From DASRAU01 sp035638075 (lineage in GTDB: Bacteria; Acidobacteriota; Polarisedimenticolia; Gp22-AA2): a stretch of DNA of 64,000 nucleotides. The translations under genes were made by a program, and so were the position numbers. How positions within the stretch are numbered: the stretch's first letter is position 1; each line of letters opens with the position of its first letter. Under the pieces are notes generated by a model. That model made no database searches. It was not told the DNA's origin and was given only the letters and a program-made list of their open reading frames with translations. This document shows positions 15,986 through 26,406 of this stretch, piece after piece. The stretch is taken from positions 1-64,000 of the forward strand of contig DASRAU010000041.1 in assembly GCA_035638075.1 (NCBI GenBank), written 5' to 3'.

Positions 15986-16987
15986 ATGTGTCGTGTTTCA
16001 TCGTGGGCCCGCTGCGGGCTCGCGCTGCTGATGCTGTTCGCGTTCGTCCCGGAGGCCGCCGCCACCTGCGGCTCGGCCAATTGCTTCCTCGTGACCGGCA
16101 CGCAGGAGGGGATTCCGTCCAAGGGGAAGTTCGTCCTCGATCTCTCGTTCCGCTACGTCCCGCAGGACCGCAGGCTGTCGGGGCGTGAACACGTGGACGA
16201 GGTCATCACGCCCGCGATCGATTTCGAAGCGGAGACGATCGAGCCGGATCACCACCGCGAGGTCCAGACGCTCAACGAGCTGATGCAGGTCGATCTGTCG
16301 TGGGGCGTGGCGTCGCGGCTGAGCATCGTCGGCGCCCTGCCGATCCTGAACCGGCGCTACCACGAGCACTTCGACGACGTCGGCACGCCCGAGGAGGCCT
16401 TCTCGAACGACGCCGGCACGACCGGGCTCGGAGATCTGCGCGTGGGCGTTCGCGGCGCGCTCCTGGTCCGGCCGCGGCACCAGCTCATCGGCTCTCTTGG
16501 AGTGGAGCTGCCCACGGGACCGTACCGGCTGCGTGACGACGAGGGGCAGATCGGCGAGCCGACCCTGATGCCGGGGAGCGGCTCGTACGACGTCGCACTC
16601 GGAGTCCTGTACACGCAGCTGGTCGGCGAGCGCGGCTGGAACCTCTTCGGGTCCGGGACCTGGAAGCGCAACGGCACGAACCCGCTCGACTACCAGCTCG
16701 GACTGGAGCAGGTGTACGCCTTCGGCGCCGAGCGTCCTGTGGGCTCCGCCTTCTCCTGGTCGGTGCAGGTGAACGGCCGGAAGACGGGCCGCGATGATTA
16801 CCGCGGGGAGTCGGTGCCTTCGACCGGGGCCACGCTCGTGAACCTGAGCCCGGGATTCAAGGTCCGCACCGAGGACCGGGACCTCACCTTCTACCTGTAC
16901 GCCCAGGTCCCGGTGTTCCAGGACGTCAACGAAGCGCAGCTGGCGCCGCGCTACGGGATGCTCCTGGGGCTCTCGAAGATCTTCTGA
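15986..16987 (+). CDS. Outer-membrane beta-barrel (transporter/MetA-like family)
   Basis: This 333-residue protein has a signal peptide (cleaved near PEAAA) and then alternating amphipathic strands with aromatic ends. The segments GLGDLRVGVRG, SLGVELPTGPYR and the terminal GMLLGLSKIF resemble the barrel family annotated as transporter or putative MetA-pathway phenol-degradation protein (PF13557-like). ATG 15986 is chosen over GTG 15980 because GGAGG at 15974-15978 is correctly spaced only from the ATG. Two Cys near the mature N-terminus (TCGSANC) may pair. The substrate is unknown. It may share an mRNA with the Cys-rich protein gene upstream. Confidence 0.7.
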   Translation: MCRVSSWARCGLALLMLFAFVPEAAATCGSANCFLVTGTQEGIPSKGKFVLDLSFRYVPQDRRLSGREHVDEVITPAIDFEAETIEPDHHREVQTLNELMQVDLSWGVASRLSIVGALPILNRRYHEHFDDVGTPEEAFSNDAGTTGLGDLRVGVRGALLVRPRHQLIGSLGVELPTGPYRLRDDEGQIGEPTLMPGSGSYDVALGVLYTQLVGERGWNLFGSGTWKRNGTNPLDYQLGLEQVYAFGAERPVGSAFSWSVQVNGRKTGRDDYRGESVPSTGATLVNLSPGFKVRTEDRDLTFYLYAQVPVFQDVNEAQLAPRYGMLLGLSKIF

Positions 16988-17004
16988 GGCGAAGCCCGCG
17001 CGGG

Positions 17005-19428
17005 CTACTCGGCCGGGATCCAGGCGAGGGCGAGCCGCTCCACCACGATGTCCGCCTTGCGGGGACGCACCGTGACCTCCTGGGTCGCCGGGTCGGAATC
17101 CGTCTGCAGGCCCTCGATCTCCTTCTTCAGCTCCGCCTCGAGATCGGCGATGCGGCCGCGCACCGCGTCGGCGCTTTCCCGGGCCTGGCCGATGTCCTCG
17201 TGCTCGCGCATCGACCGCCCGGCGCCGCGCATCGCGGTCGTGGCGCGGCCGACGTTGCCGACGCTGCCGATCTTCCGGCCGAAGAGCGCGCCGAGCACGG
17301 TGGCGCCGACCGAGATGGCGGTGTTCATCGTCTGCGCGTTGAACTGGGATTGCTCCCGCTCGACCCGCTGGTCGGCGCGACGGGCCTGCTCCTGCAGGGA
17401 GGCGATCTTCGGCGCGTAACGGGCCCGGAGCTTCTCGATCTCGGCGTCGCGCCGCTCGCGCAGGAGATCGCGCAGGCGCACCTGGAAGTCTCCCGGCGTC
17501 TCGCCGGGCTTCGAGGCCAGCTTGAGATCGGGAGCGCGCAGCACGGTCAGGGCGCGTCCCTGGTACAGCGTGTCGGACAGGGCACGGCTCCAGTCGGCGT
17601 AGGACTTGGCGCGCAGCGCCGGTCCCGGGACGGCCGCATAGCGCGCCGCCGCCGGCGCCGCGGTCGAGAACGAGGCCGCGGCCGGCGCCTCGGTCGATTC
17701 GCTCCAGGTCGGGGCCGGGCGGTCCGGCCCGATCGGGGCCAGCAGCCGCACCGTGCGCCATTCGTCCACGCCGTTCTTCGCGTCCACGTAGTGCAGCTTC
17801 GCTTCTCCCAGGATCGCCGGGCGCAGCGCTCCACCCGAGCCGCCCGCCGCGGCGTAGACCTGGGGGATGTCCGGCGGCACCACCGGCGCCTCGGACGCCG
17901 CGGAGGCGCGCGCCGCCGGGGCCGTCGGTGCGGAGGACGTCGGCGCGGCGCTGACCGTCGGCGCCTGGCCGGCCATCAGCGTCTGGATCTGCGGGCGGGT
18001 CAGCGGACCGCGCAGGTACGACAGCGTCCAGCGGGTCTGGAGCAAAGCCGGAGCGTCCTCGTGCGCATTGCTCATCAGGAAGACACGGCTCTTGAGGCCC
18101 GCGAGCGTCTTGTCGATGGCGGCGCGATCGAAGGCGGCGCCGCGCGACGACGAGGCTCCTTCGAGCCCCTCGATGACGCGCGCCTTGTCGCGCTCGGTCT
18201 GCAGCCGTCCCAGGAACCAGGTGCCGGCGTTGGCGAGCCCCTTGTAGTCGAGGTCCACCGGGTTCTGCGTCGCCAGGACGATGCCGACACCGTACGCGCG
18301 CGCCTGCTTCAGGAGCGTCAGCATCGGCGGCTTCGACGGCGGGTTCGCGGACGGCGGGAAATAGCCGAACACCTCGTCCATGTAGAGCAGGGCGCGCAGG
18401 CTCCCGGTTCCCGGCAGGGTCCGCACCCACGCGAGCACTTCGTTGAGCAGGAGCGTCACGAAGAACATCCGCTCCGCGTCGGACAGGTGCGCGATCGAGA
18501 GGATCGACAGGCGCGGCTTGCCGTCCTCGGTGTAGAGAAGACGCTTCGCGTCGAGCGGCTCGCCTTCGGTCCAGGCGGCGAAGCCGGGGGAGGCGAGCAG
18601 GTTGTTGAGCGCCACCGCCAGCGCCTGCCGGTCCTTCGAGGGATAGAACGACTCGAGATCGAGCACACCGACCCGGTCGAACGGAGGCGACTGCACGCCG
18701 CGCACGAGGTCGCCGATGGTCGCGGCCTTGCCCGGCGCGCCGAGGGCGGCGATCAGGGTCGACAGCAGGATCGCCTCGCGGCCGCGCAGCGGGTCCGACT
18801 CGATCCCGAGGAGCGCGAGCAATCCCGCGACGCTCGTGGCGATGCGCTCCTGCGCCGCCTCCGGGTCGGTGCCGGCCGGCGGAGCGGCCAGGGAGCGCAG
18901 CACCGACAGCGGGCGTCCGGCGCGCGCTCCGGGAGTGTAGATGGATGCCCGGGCGGCGTCACGGTAGCGCGCGATGCGGCCGCCGTCCTCGCCCCACTGC
19001 GCCAGACCGTCGCGCCACGCCCCGGCGGTCCTGGCGGCATAGGCGTCCGCGTCCAGACCGGCGCGCTCCGCCTCGCCCTCGTCCACCCACGGGCGGAAGT
19101 CCGCCGGCCGCAGCTCCGGGAACGCCAGCATCAAGTTGCCGAGGTCTCCCTTCGGATCGATGGCGATCGCCGGGATGCCGTCGATGGCCGCCTCCTCGAG
19201 CAGCGAGATGCCGAGCCCGGTCTTGCCGCTGCCGGTCATCCCGACGATCACGGCGTGGGTCGTCAGGTCGCGCGCGTCGTACAGGAGCGGTGCTTCGGCG
19301 GGGGCCTGGGTCGCCGGGTCCAGCTCGCGCCCGAGGTAGAAGGCGCCGAGCTTCTCGAAGACGGCCGGATCGGGGGGCCAGGCGCCGCCGGCGGCCGCGG
19401 TGGGGGGAGAAGATTTTTTCGTCGGCAT
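17005..19428 (-). CDS. HerA/DUF87-type ATPase with C-terminal coiled coil
   Basis: The 807-residue protein carries a HerA-like ATPase core: Walker A GMTGSGKTG (63-71), IDPKGDL (90-96), Walker B LLYMDEVFGY (347-356), a sensor segment LATQNP (385-390), and a candidate Arg finger in LGRLQTERDKARV (about 406-418). A Pro/Ala-rich linker (about 500-540) and a charged coiled coil (about 660-800) follow. HerA-family ATPases are hexameric DNA translocases; this long form with a coiled coil is a widespread uncharacterised group. No NurA nuclease lies nearby, so I do not infer end-resection. It is divergent from the deacetylase operon. A 14-bp palindrome (16993-17006) overlaps its stop. Confidence 0.82.
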   Translation of the reverse strand: MPTKKSSPPTAAAGGAWPPDPAVFEKLGAFYLGRELDPATQAPAEAPLLYDARDLTTHAVIVGMTGSGKTGLGISLLEEAAIDGIPAIAIDPKGDLGNLMLAFPELRPADFRPWVDEGEAERAGLDADAYAARTAGAWRDGLAQWGEDGGRIARYRDAARASIYTPGARAGRPLSVLRSLAAPPAGTDPEAAQERIATSVAGLLALLGIESDPLRGREAILLSTLIAALGAPGKAATIGDLVRGVQSPPFDRVGVLDLESFYPSKDRQALAVALNNLLASPGFAAWTEGEPLDAKRLLYTEDGKPRLSILSIAHLSDAERMFFVTLLLNEVLAWVRTLPGTGSLRALLYMDEVFGYFPPSANPPSKPPMLTLLKQARAYGVGIVLATQNPVDLDYKGLANAGTWFLGRLQTERDKARVIEGLEGASSSRGAAFDRAAIDKTLAGLKSRVFLMSNAHEDAPALLQTRWTLSYLRGPLTRPQIQTLMAGQAPTVSAAPTSSAPTAPAARASAASEAPVVPPDIPQVYAAAGGSGGALRPAILGEAKLHYVDAKNGVDEWRTVRLLAPIGPDRPAPTWSESTEAPAAASFSTAAPAAARYAAVPGPALRAKSYADWSRALSDTLYQGRALTVLRAPDLKLASKPGETPGDFQVRLRDLLRERRDAEIEKLRARYAPKIASLQEQARRADQRVEREQSQFNAQTMNTAISVGATVLGALFGRKIGSVGNVGRATTAMRGAGRSMREHEDIGQARESADAVRGRIADLEAELKKEIEGLQTDSDPATQEVTVRPRKADIVVERLALAWIPAE

Positions 19429-19506
19429 ACGGGGTGCATGGTATCGCCGTGTCAGGCGAAAAGCACAAGCGGGATCGATTTGTCCGCTCGCTGACTTCCT
19501 GAACGG

Positions 19507-20694
19507 ATGCTAAAGTTTTGTGTGACCCGGATCGATCTCGTCCTGACCGACGACTGGGAGTTGCGCGCGGACGGGTCCGGCCACATGCCGTCGTTGCAAT
19601 TCGATCCCATGAACAAGCTCATGGAGATCTACGAACGGCACGGGCTGCGCGGCACGTTCACCGTCGAAGTCCTGCAGCAGCTCCATCACCTCGAAGAGGG
19701 GTCGAAGGACCCGGCGCTGCACGACCTCGCCCGCCGCTGGGAGGATCGCGTCCGCGAGGCGTACCGCCGCGGGCACGACATCCAGATGCACCTCCACCCG
19801 CAGTGGGACGGGGCCGTGCGCGACGGCGGCCGCTGGAACCTGCGCGCGCCGTGCTCGATCGCGCAGCACCCGCCCGAGCGGCTCCGCTCGATGGTGAAGG
19901 AGGGCCGCGACTACCTCGAGACGCTGCTGCGGCCGATCGACTCGCACTATCGCTGCGTCGCCTTCCGCGGCGGGTCGTGGTCCATCGCGCCGGGCGAGCA
20001 CATCCTGCCGGCGCTCATCGAGAACGGCATCCTGCTCGACGTCAGCCTGGTCGGCGGCCTGCACTACGACAACGACCGGCTGAACCTCGATTACCGCCAC
20101 CTCGACGAGGAGTTCCTGCCGTTCTATCCCGACCTGCGCGATGCGCGTCGCATGGCGACGGGACCGCAGCCGATCGTCTGCCTGCCGACCCATTCGTTCG
20201 ACTACGGGATGGCGGGGAAGCTGCGGCACCTCGTGTGGCGCCGGGCCTCGTCGATCCCCGGCGCCGGGCGCCTGGTCGGCGGCGACGCGGTCTGGCATTC
20301 GCCCGACTCGGTGCCGCTGGACGGCGGCGGTGGCCCCGAACCGGAGACGGTCTGGGATCCGCCCCTGCCTCCACCGCCGCCCGGGGCGAGCCGCTGGCAG
20401 CGCGCGATGGCGTACTACAAGGCGTCGCAGCGGAAGATCTCCAACCTCTCGGCGCTCTCCTATCCGATGATGCGGGAGATGGTGCACGACATCCGGAAGC
20501 GGGCCGATGCCTCCGGGTGGCCGGCCGTCCCGGTCGTTCTCGAGAACCACAGCCGGCATGTCGGCCGCTTCGATCCCATCGAGCGCTTCGCCGCCTACCT
20601 CATCCGCCAGATGGACGTCCGGATCGTGCCGCTCGGCCGCGTCGCCCACGACCTCGCCGCCGGCTTCTACCCGATCCGGGCGCGGGCCGCGTGA
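19507..20694 (+). CDS. Polysaccharide deacetylase-like (NodB-fold) protein
   Basis: This 395-residue protein shows the NodB-type arrangement: TDDWE (catalytic Asp15/Asp16), GHDIQMHLHPQWD (His95 and His97 as probable metal ligands) and the YRCVAFRGGSW segment where family members place the Arg-containing motif. A long insert rich in Pro/Gly (about residues 275-300) splits the domain before the final ENHSRHVGRFDP part. Such enzymes remove N- or O-acetyl groups from glycans. No signal peptide is seen, so a cytoplasmic sugar substrate is likely. ATG 19507 lacks a strong ribosome site; GTG 19522 is an alternative. It overlaps the next gene (GTGA) and heads a three-gene operon with a formyltransferase. 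Confidence 0.75.
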   Translation: MLKFCVTRIDLVLTDDWELRADGSGHMPSLQFDPMNKLMEIYERHGLRGTFTVEVLQQLHHLEEGSKDPALHDLARRWEDRVREAYRRGHDIQMHLHPQWDGAVRDGGRWNLRAPCSIAQHPPERLRSMVKEGRDYLETLLRPIDSHYRCVAFRGGSWSIAPGEHILPALIENGILLDVSLVGGLHYDNDRLNLDYRHLDEEFLPFYPDLRDARRMATGPQPIVCLPTHSFDYGMAGKLRHLVWRRASSIPGAGRLVGGDAVWHSPDSVPLDGGGGPEPETVWDPPLPPPPPGASRWQRAMAYYKASQRKISNLSALSYPMMREMVHDIRKRADASGWPAVPVVLENHSRHVGRFDPIERFAAYLIRQMDVRIVPLGRVAHDLAAGFYPIRARAA

Positions 20695-21119
20695 ACGGCG
20701 GGCACCCGGGCCCCCTCCATTCCCAGGTGCAGGCGGCCCTCGTGCGCCGCCGCCGCGAGCTGGCCGACCTGCTGCGCGATCCGCCGGGCGCCGCCGCGCG
20801 CGATCCGTTCGTCTTCCCGGTGCCCGACGAGGATCCGGAGGAGATCCTGCGGCGCCTCATGGTGCAGCTGTGGCCCGCGATGCGGCGCGCCCCCTTCGAC
20901 GGCACGGCGCGCGACGCGTTCCTTTCGCAGCTCGGCCGCCTGGAGGCGGCGGCGCGCGGCGACGACCCGCGCTTCCTCGACGTGTGGAACCATGCCTACG
21001 AGGCGATCGCCTCGTGGCCTCAGGCCTTGCGGGAAGAGGGCGCGGCCCGCTTCGCGCTCGAGTCGTACGCGCGCATCCTCGATCACCACCTGGAGGCGGC
21101 GCAGGCCGGGGTGGCGTGA
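20691..21119 (+). CDS. Unknown protein between deacetylase and formyltransferase
   Basis: A 142-residue, all-helical, charged protein starts at GTG 20691, which overlaps the deacetylase stop, and its own stop overlaps the formyltransferase start. It has no signal peptide or membrane segment. Visible features are an Arg-rich first helix (RRRRELADLLRD), a central FDGTARDAFLSQL and a C-terminal HHLEAAQAG. I do not recognise a family. The coupled overlaps on both sides argue that it is a real gene and acts with its neighbours, perhaps as a small partner in sugar modification. Confidence 0.7.
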   Translation: MNGGHPGPLHSQVQAALVRRRRELADLLRDPPGAAARDPFVFPVPDEDPEEILRRLMVQLWPAMRRAPFDGTARDAFLSQLGRLEAAARGDDPRFLDVWNHAYEAIASWPQALREEGAARFALESYARILDHHLEAAQAGVA

Positions 21120-21764
21120 GGGTCGTGGCGCTGTGCGACTCGCTGCGCGCCGTGGCGCGGTTGTGGCGGGGCCTGGGCGACCTGCCGTGGATCGATTTGC
21201 GTTTCCTGCTCTTCGGCACCGGCCCGTTCGCGCCGGCGCGCGGAGCCTCTCCGGCGGACTGGAAGACGGCGCTGCGCCTCCTCCTCGCCCGGCGGCTCGC
21301 CTGGTCGCGCCACGGTCTCGAACACCCGGCCGCCCGGGGACGCCTGCAGGCGATGCGGCCTGAGATCGGCCTGTACGTCTCGAAGCGCATCTGCCGGCCG
21401 CCGGTGATCGGTTGCTTCCCCGAAGGGCTGCTCAACCTGCACCTGGGGCTCCTGCCGGATTCGCGCGGGCGGCAGCCGGTGGAGTGGTCGGTCCTGGAAG
21501 GACGGCCGACCGGGGTGACCGTCTTCCTGCTCGACGCCGGCATCGACACCGGCCGGCAGATCGTCCTGCGCCGCGAGGTGCCCATCCGGGCGGAGCCCGA
21601 TCTCGCCGTCGCCAAGCGGCGGCTCGCGGAGCGCGACGCCGAGTTCTTCCGCGAGGCGCTCGAGCGGCTGCGGACTCCCGGCTTCCGGCCGGAGACGCAC
21701 GACGGCCATGGTGCGCGCCACTACGTGATGTCGCGCCTGTTCCGCGACGTCGTGGAAGAGCGCC

Positions 21765-21793
<29 letters not shown>
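21116..21793 (+). CDS. Formyltransferase-domain protein (Fmt N-terminal-domain type)
   Basis: The 225-residue protein consists of a formyl-transferase fold only. The catalytic triad of the family is visible: Asn107 and His109 in NLHLGLLPDSRG, and Asp144 in DAGIDTG. There is no C-terminal tRNA-binding domain, so it is not a methionyl-tRNA formyltransferase. Small enzymes of this kind N-formylate amino sugars or other amines using 10-formyl-tetrahydrofolate. Coupling to a deacetylase (which would free an amine) suggests a deacetylate-then-formylate route on a sugar; this is inference. Start GTG 21116 overlaps the preceding stop. The 3' end overlaps the convergent ettA by 29 bases. Confidence 0.8.
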
Positions 21794-23441
<1,648 letters not shown>

Positions 23442-23464
23442 GGGAGTCGTTCCTTTTAGGAAGC

Positions 23465-23509
23465 CAGGGGGCTTTCAGGAAGCGCATAGCCTCGCACAAC
23501 GGCCCCCTG
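23465..23509 (-). terminator. Possible hairpin terminator between a secreted protein gene and ettA
   Basis: CAGGGGGC (23465-23472) and GCCCCCTG (23502-23509) form a perfect 8-bp stem around a 29-base loop. On the minus strand it lies just downstream of the secreted protein gene ending at 23535 and upstream of ettA. The T-run after it is weak, so it may be a partial terminator or an ettA leader structure. Confidence 0.35.
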
Positions 23510-23534
23510 CGACTCAAGGAGAAAGAGTCGGGGA

Positions 23535-26273
23535 TTACGGGCAGTCGCGTGCGGAGCGCGGGTTGCCGAGATGGTCGCGGTGCGAGACGCCGGGGCCGCA
23601 GGCGTCCTGCGGCCGGACGACATAAAAGAAGATGGCGCCGGCCGAGGGCGCGGTGCCGTCCGTGGCCACGGTGTTGGGCCCGTCGTCCGATTCGACGCAG
23701 AGGCCCGCGCCGACGAAGTCGGCGGCGAGGCTCGATCGCACCACGTCGTAGGACATGCCCGCGGGCGTGCCGCCGGTCGCCGGGGCCGTCCACGAGAGGG
23801 ATGTCACACCACCCGCCCCCGGCGGCGTGTGGGTCACGTTGAGCGTTGCGACATCCCCGGGAATCGCCCAGGCGCTGGAATTGCCGGGCGCGCAGTCGCA
23901 GCCGTCCGCGACGCCATCGGCATCGCTGTCGGCGACGACGCACGCTCCGGCCTGGCAGAGTCCGCACGAGGCGCAGGTGCCGGCTTCGCCGATGACGGTC
24001 ACGTCCACCGTCGTGGAAGGCGACGAGCATCCTCCCATTGACGCCGTGACCGAGTAGGTCCCGGCATTCGCCGCCGTGATGCCGCTGAGGACGGGGTTCT
24101 GCGCCGTCGAGGTGAAGCCGTTCGGGCCGGTCCACGCATAGGTCGCGCCCGGGATCGTCGAGGCACTGAGGTGGAGGGTGCCGCCGGCGCACGCGGGAGA
24201 GTCGGCGCCGGCCGACGGCGCCGAGGGCGCCGAAGTGACGGTGAGGATGCCCGTGCCCGTGGCCGACTGGCCGTCCGGGTTGGTGATGGTCACGTCGTGC
24301 GGCCCCAGCGTCGAACCGACGGTCGAGACGTTGACGGTGACCTGGGTCGCCGAGTTCACGATGACGCCGTTCACCACGACGCCGTTGATGGTGGCGCCGA
24401 GGTGCGAGGCATAGCCGGGTCCGCCGATATCGGGACCGGGATCGAAGAAGGCCGCGCCTCCGGACGCGGTGCCGTTCACGGTGATGTCGGCGGACGCCAA
24501 CCCCTGGCAGACCATGCCGGCGGAGACGGGAGTCGCGGGCGGGGGTGCCGTGAGCTGCACCACCTGCACGCCCCACGAGTTCGTGTCCTCGGCCCACTCC
24601 TGGAAGGTCCACATCGTCATCGCATCGCGCGGATCGACGACGGTGGCCGAGCGCGCTCCCCAGTACTCCGGGAAGCTGAAGCCGTCGTCGTAGGGCGTCG
24701 TGCTGAAGGTGACCGGCGTGAACGCCTGCGTCGTCCCGAGCGCGTCGGAGCCGAGGCGCCCGGCCACCGCCGCGTCGGCGTAGTTCGTCTCGCCGGAGGT
24801 GCTCGAAGCGATGGCGACGTGTCCCTGCCCCGACATGGCGACCGACGGGATAAAGAAGTAGCGCGGCTGCGTCGGCGCCGTGTCGAACAGCGTGCCCGAC
24901 TGCACCAGGAGCGGCGTCGACGTCAAGTTGCGGATCTCGTACCAGCGCGCGCCGTCACGATCGCCGCCGGTCGTCCCGACGCCGGTCGAGTCCACCAGGA
25001 TGTTGTGCGCGGTCCACAGGCTGGGAACGCCGGTGGTGCGATTGACCGAGATGCGCGCCGCGAACAGCCGATCATCGAGGGCGTCGAGCGGGAAGGTGGT
25101 CCCGGCGGTCGGCACGCTCTGCGGCAGCGCGGTGTCGGGGACGGTGATGTTGATGTTGGCGGAGATCGTGGACGGCGCGGTCCCCGGGTTGGTGACGCGG
25201 CGGAGCACCAGCCGTCCGGTGACCCGGATATCCACGCCGATGAAGTAGCCCACCGCGGTGGACGGGTCGTCGTTGTCCACGCCGCGCGGCGCCCACAGGC
25301 CTCCCGACGTCGTGGTGCCGATGCCGCGGAACGCCTGCGCGCTGATCGGTCCGCCCGCGAGCAGGCTCGCCTTGCGCACGAGGTAGCCGCTCGACGCCGT
25401 GAACAGACCGCTGACGTTGTAGACGTTGGCGCCGAGATAGAGCGCAAACTTGTCCACCCCCAGGCTCAGGTCGGCGGCCCGCTGCCCCGTCTGGCCGGCG
25501 GGCGACACCGTGTCCTGCTGGACGAAGAAGAAGGTGAAGGACGTCTGGTCGGTGAGCACGCTCGCGGAGCTGACGGCGATGACGAGGCGATTCGGCAGGC
25601 CGCTCGTCACCGCCGCGACGAAGAAGCGCCCGCTCAGCCGGTCGTAGCGCACCTGGGGCTCGGAGACCGCCTGGTTGGCGCGCACGTCGTCGAAGAAGGT
25701 GTCGAGGTCGGTGTCGAGACCCTGGACGGCGCCGCTGCGATCGAAGAGCCGGATCCGCCCATCGGTTGCGACGAGGAGCTGCTCCGGTCCGACGTCGCCG
25801 CTCGGGTTCGGCGGGTACGAGGAGCTCGAGTCGGCGAGCGTGATGGCCTTGAAGTTCAGCCCGATCGACTGCGGCGCCTTGGGAGTCTCCGCGCCGCTCG
25901 CGATGGACGTCCCAAGATCCTCGACCGGGCCGCGCTCCTGTGTCGCGCCGCGCGCAGGCGCCGCCGCTCCCGGCGCCGGGCCCGGCCACTGCGCCACGGC
26001 CGGGGAGAGCGGATCGCGACCCACGGGCGGCTCGCGCCGGGCCCGACCCCATAGCGCCGGGCTCGAGGCCGCGGCCGCCCTCGGCCGCTCCATGATCTGC
26101 CGGATGGTGACGGTGATCCCCCGCGCGCCGGTCTCGGCCGGTGCGGCCGAAGCCTCATGACGCGAGGGTTCCGGGTGGCGTGGGGCGGCCAGGCCGGGAA
26201 GGAAGCCGGCGGCGAGGAGGAGGGGCAGGACAAACGCGGACGGATCCAGACGTGACGGACCTGCGCGGCGCAT
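23535..26273 (-). CDS. Large secreted multidomain protein (propeller-like, IPT, PKD-like, TSP3, YDV module)
   Basis: The 912-residue product has a signal peptide (after MRRAG; hydrophobic to about residue 30). A long central part (about 130-600), with repeated GPEQLLVATDGRIRLFD-type and FSFPEYWGARS segments, looks like a beta-propeller. Then come an IPT-like piece (TNPDGQSATG), an Ig/PKD-like piece (YAWTGPNGFTS), a CASCGLCQAGAC knot, a thrombospondin-3-like DSDADGVADGCD and the C-terminal module with SYDVVRSSL and FFYVVRPQ. Start ATG 26273 has GAGGGAG upstream. No catalytic motif is visible. The C-terminal module matches those of the sugar dehydrogenase and both subtilases. Confidence 0.78.
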   Translation of the reverse strand: MRRAGPSRLDPSAFVLPLLLAAGFLPGLAAPRHPEPSRHEASAAPAETGARGITVTIRQIMERPRAAAASSPALWGRARREPPVGRDPLSPAVAQWPGPAPGAAAPARGATQERGPVEDLGTSIASGAETPKAPQSIGLNFKAITLADSSSSYPPNPSGDVGPEQLLVATDGRIRLFDRSGAVQGLDTDLDTFFDDVRANQAVSEPQVRYDRLSGRFFVAAVTSGLPNRLVIAVSSASVLTDQTSFTFFFVQQDTVSPAGQTGQRAADLSLGVDKFALYLGANVYNVSGLFTASSGYLVRKASLLAGGPISAQAFRGIGTTTSGGLWAPRGVDNDDPSTAVGYFIGVDIRVTGRLVLRRVTNPGTAPSTISANINITVPDTALPQSVPTAGTTFPLDALDDRLFAARISVNRTTGVPSLWTAHNILVDSTGVGTTGGDRDGARWYEIRNLTSTPLLVQSGTLFDTAPTQPRYFFIPSVAMSGQGHVAIASSTSGETNYADAAVAGRLGSDALGTTQAFTPVTFSTTPYDDGFSFPEYWGARSATVVDPRDAMTMWTFQEWAEDTNSWGVQVVQLTAPPPATPVSAGMVCQGLASADITVNGTASGGAAFFDPGPDIGGPGYASHLGATINGVVVNGVIVNSATQVTVNVSTVGSTLGPHDVTITNPDGQSATGTGILTVTSAPSAPSAGADSPACAGGTLHLSASTIPGATYAWTGPNGFTSTAQNPVLSGITAANAGTYSVTASMGGCSSPSTTVDVTVIGEAGTCASCGLCQAGACVVADSDADGVADGCDCAPGNSSAWAIPGDVATLNVTHTPPGAGGVTSLSWTAPATGGTPAGMSYDVVRSSLAADFVGAGLCVESDDGPNTVATDGTAPSAGAIFFYVVRPQDACGPGVSHRDHLGNPRSARDCP

Positions 26274-26344
26274 CCTCTCCCTCGAAACGGACGACGGCCG
26301 GGCCGGCGCGCACTTCGGCCGTGCCCGGACAGGCGGTCGGGCTC

Positions 26345-26373
26345 CAAGTACGCCCACCCCCGCGGGATGTCAA
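26345..26373 (-). promoter_or_regulatory. Predicted promoter of the secreted multidomain protein gene
   Basis: TTGACA on the minus strand (plus TGTCAA, 26368-26373) is followed after exactly 17 bp by TACTTG (plus CAAGTA, 26345-26350). This gives a leader of about 65 bases before ATG 26273 and shows that the gene need not depend on the iron operon ending just upstream. Confidence 0.6.
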
Positions 26374-26406
26374 GGCTTTCTACGAGGGCCGGGTCGGGGT
26401 TTGCCT

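Noticed and set aside
16993..17006. AGCCCGCGCGGGCT palindrome as a terminator
   Set aside because: It overlaps a stop codon and has no T-run on either strand; it is not clearly more than a GC-rich chance palindrome.
17005..19428. HerA-like ATPase as part of a defence system with a nuclease
   Set aside because: Neighbouring genes are an outer-membrane protein and a sugar-modifying operon; no nuclease, SIR2 or other defence gene is present.
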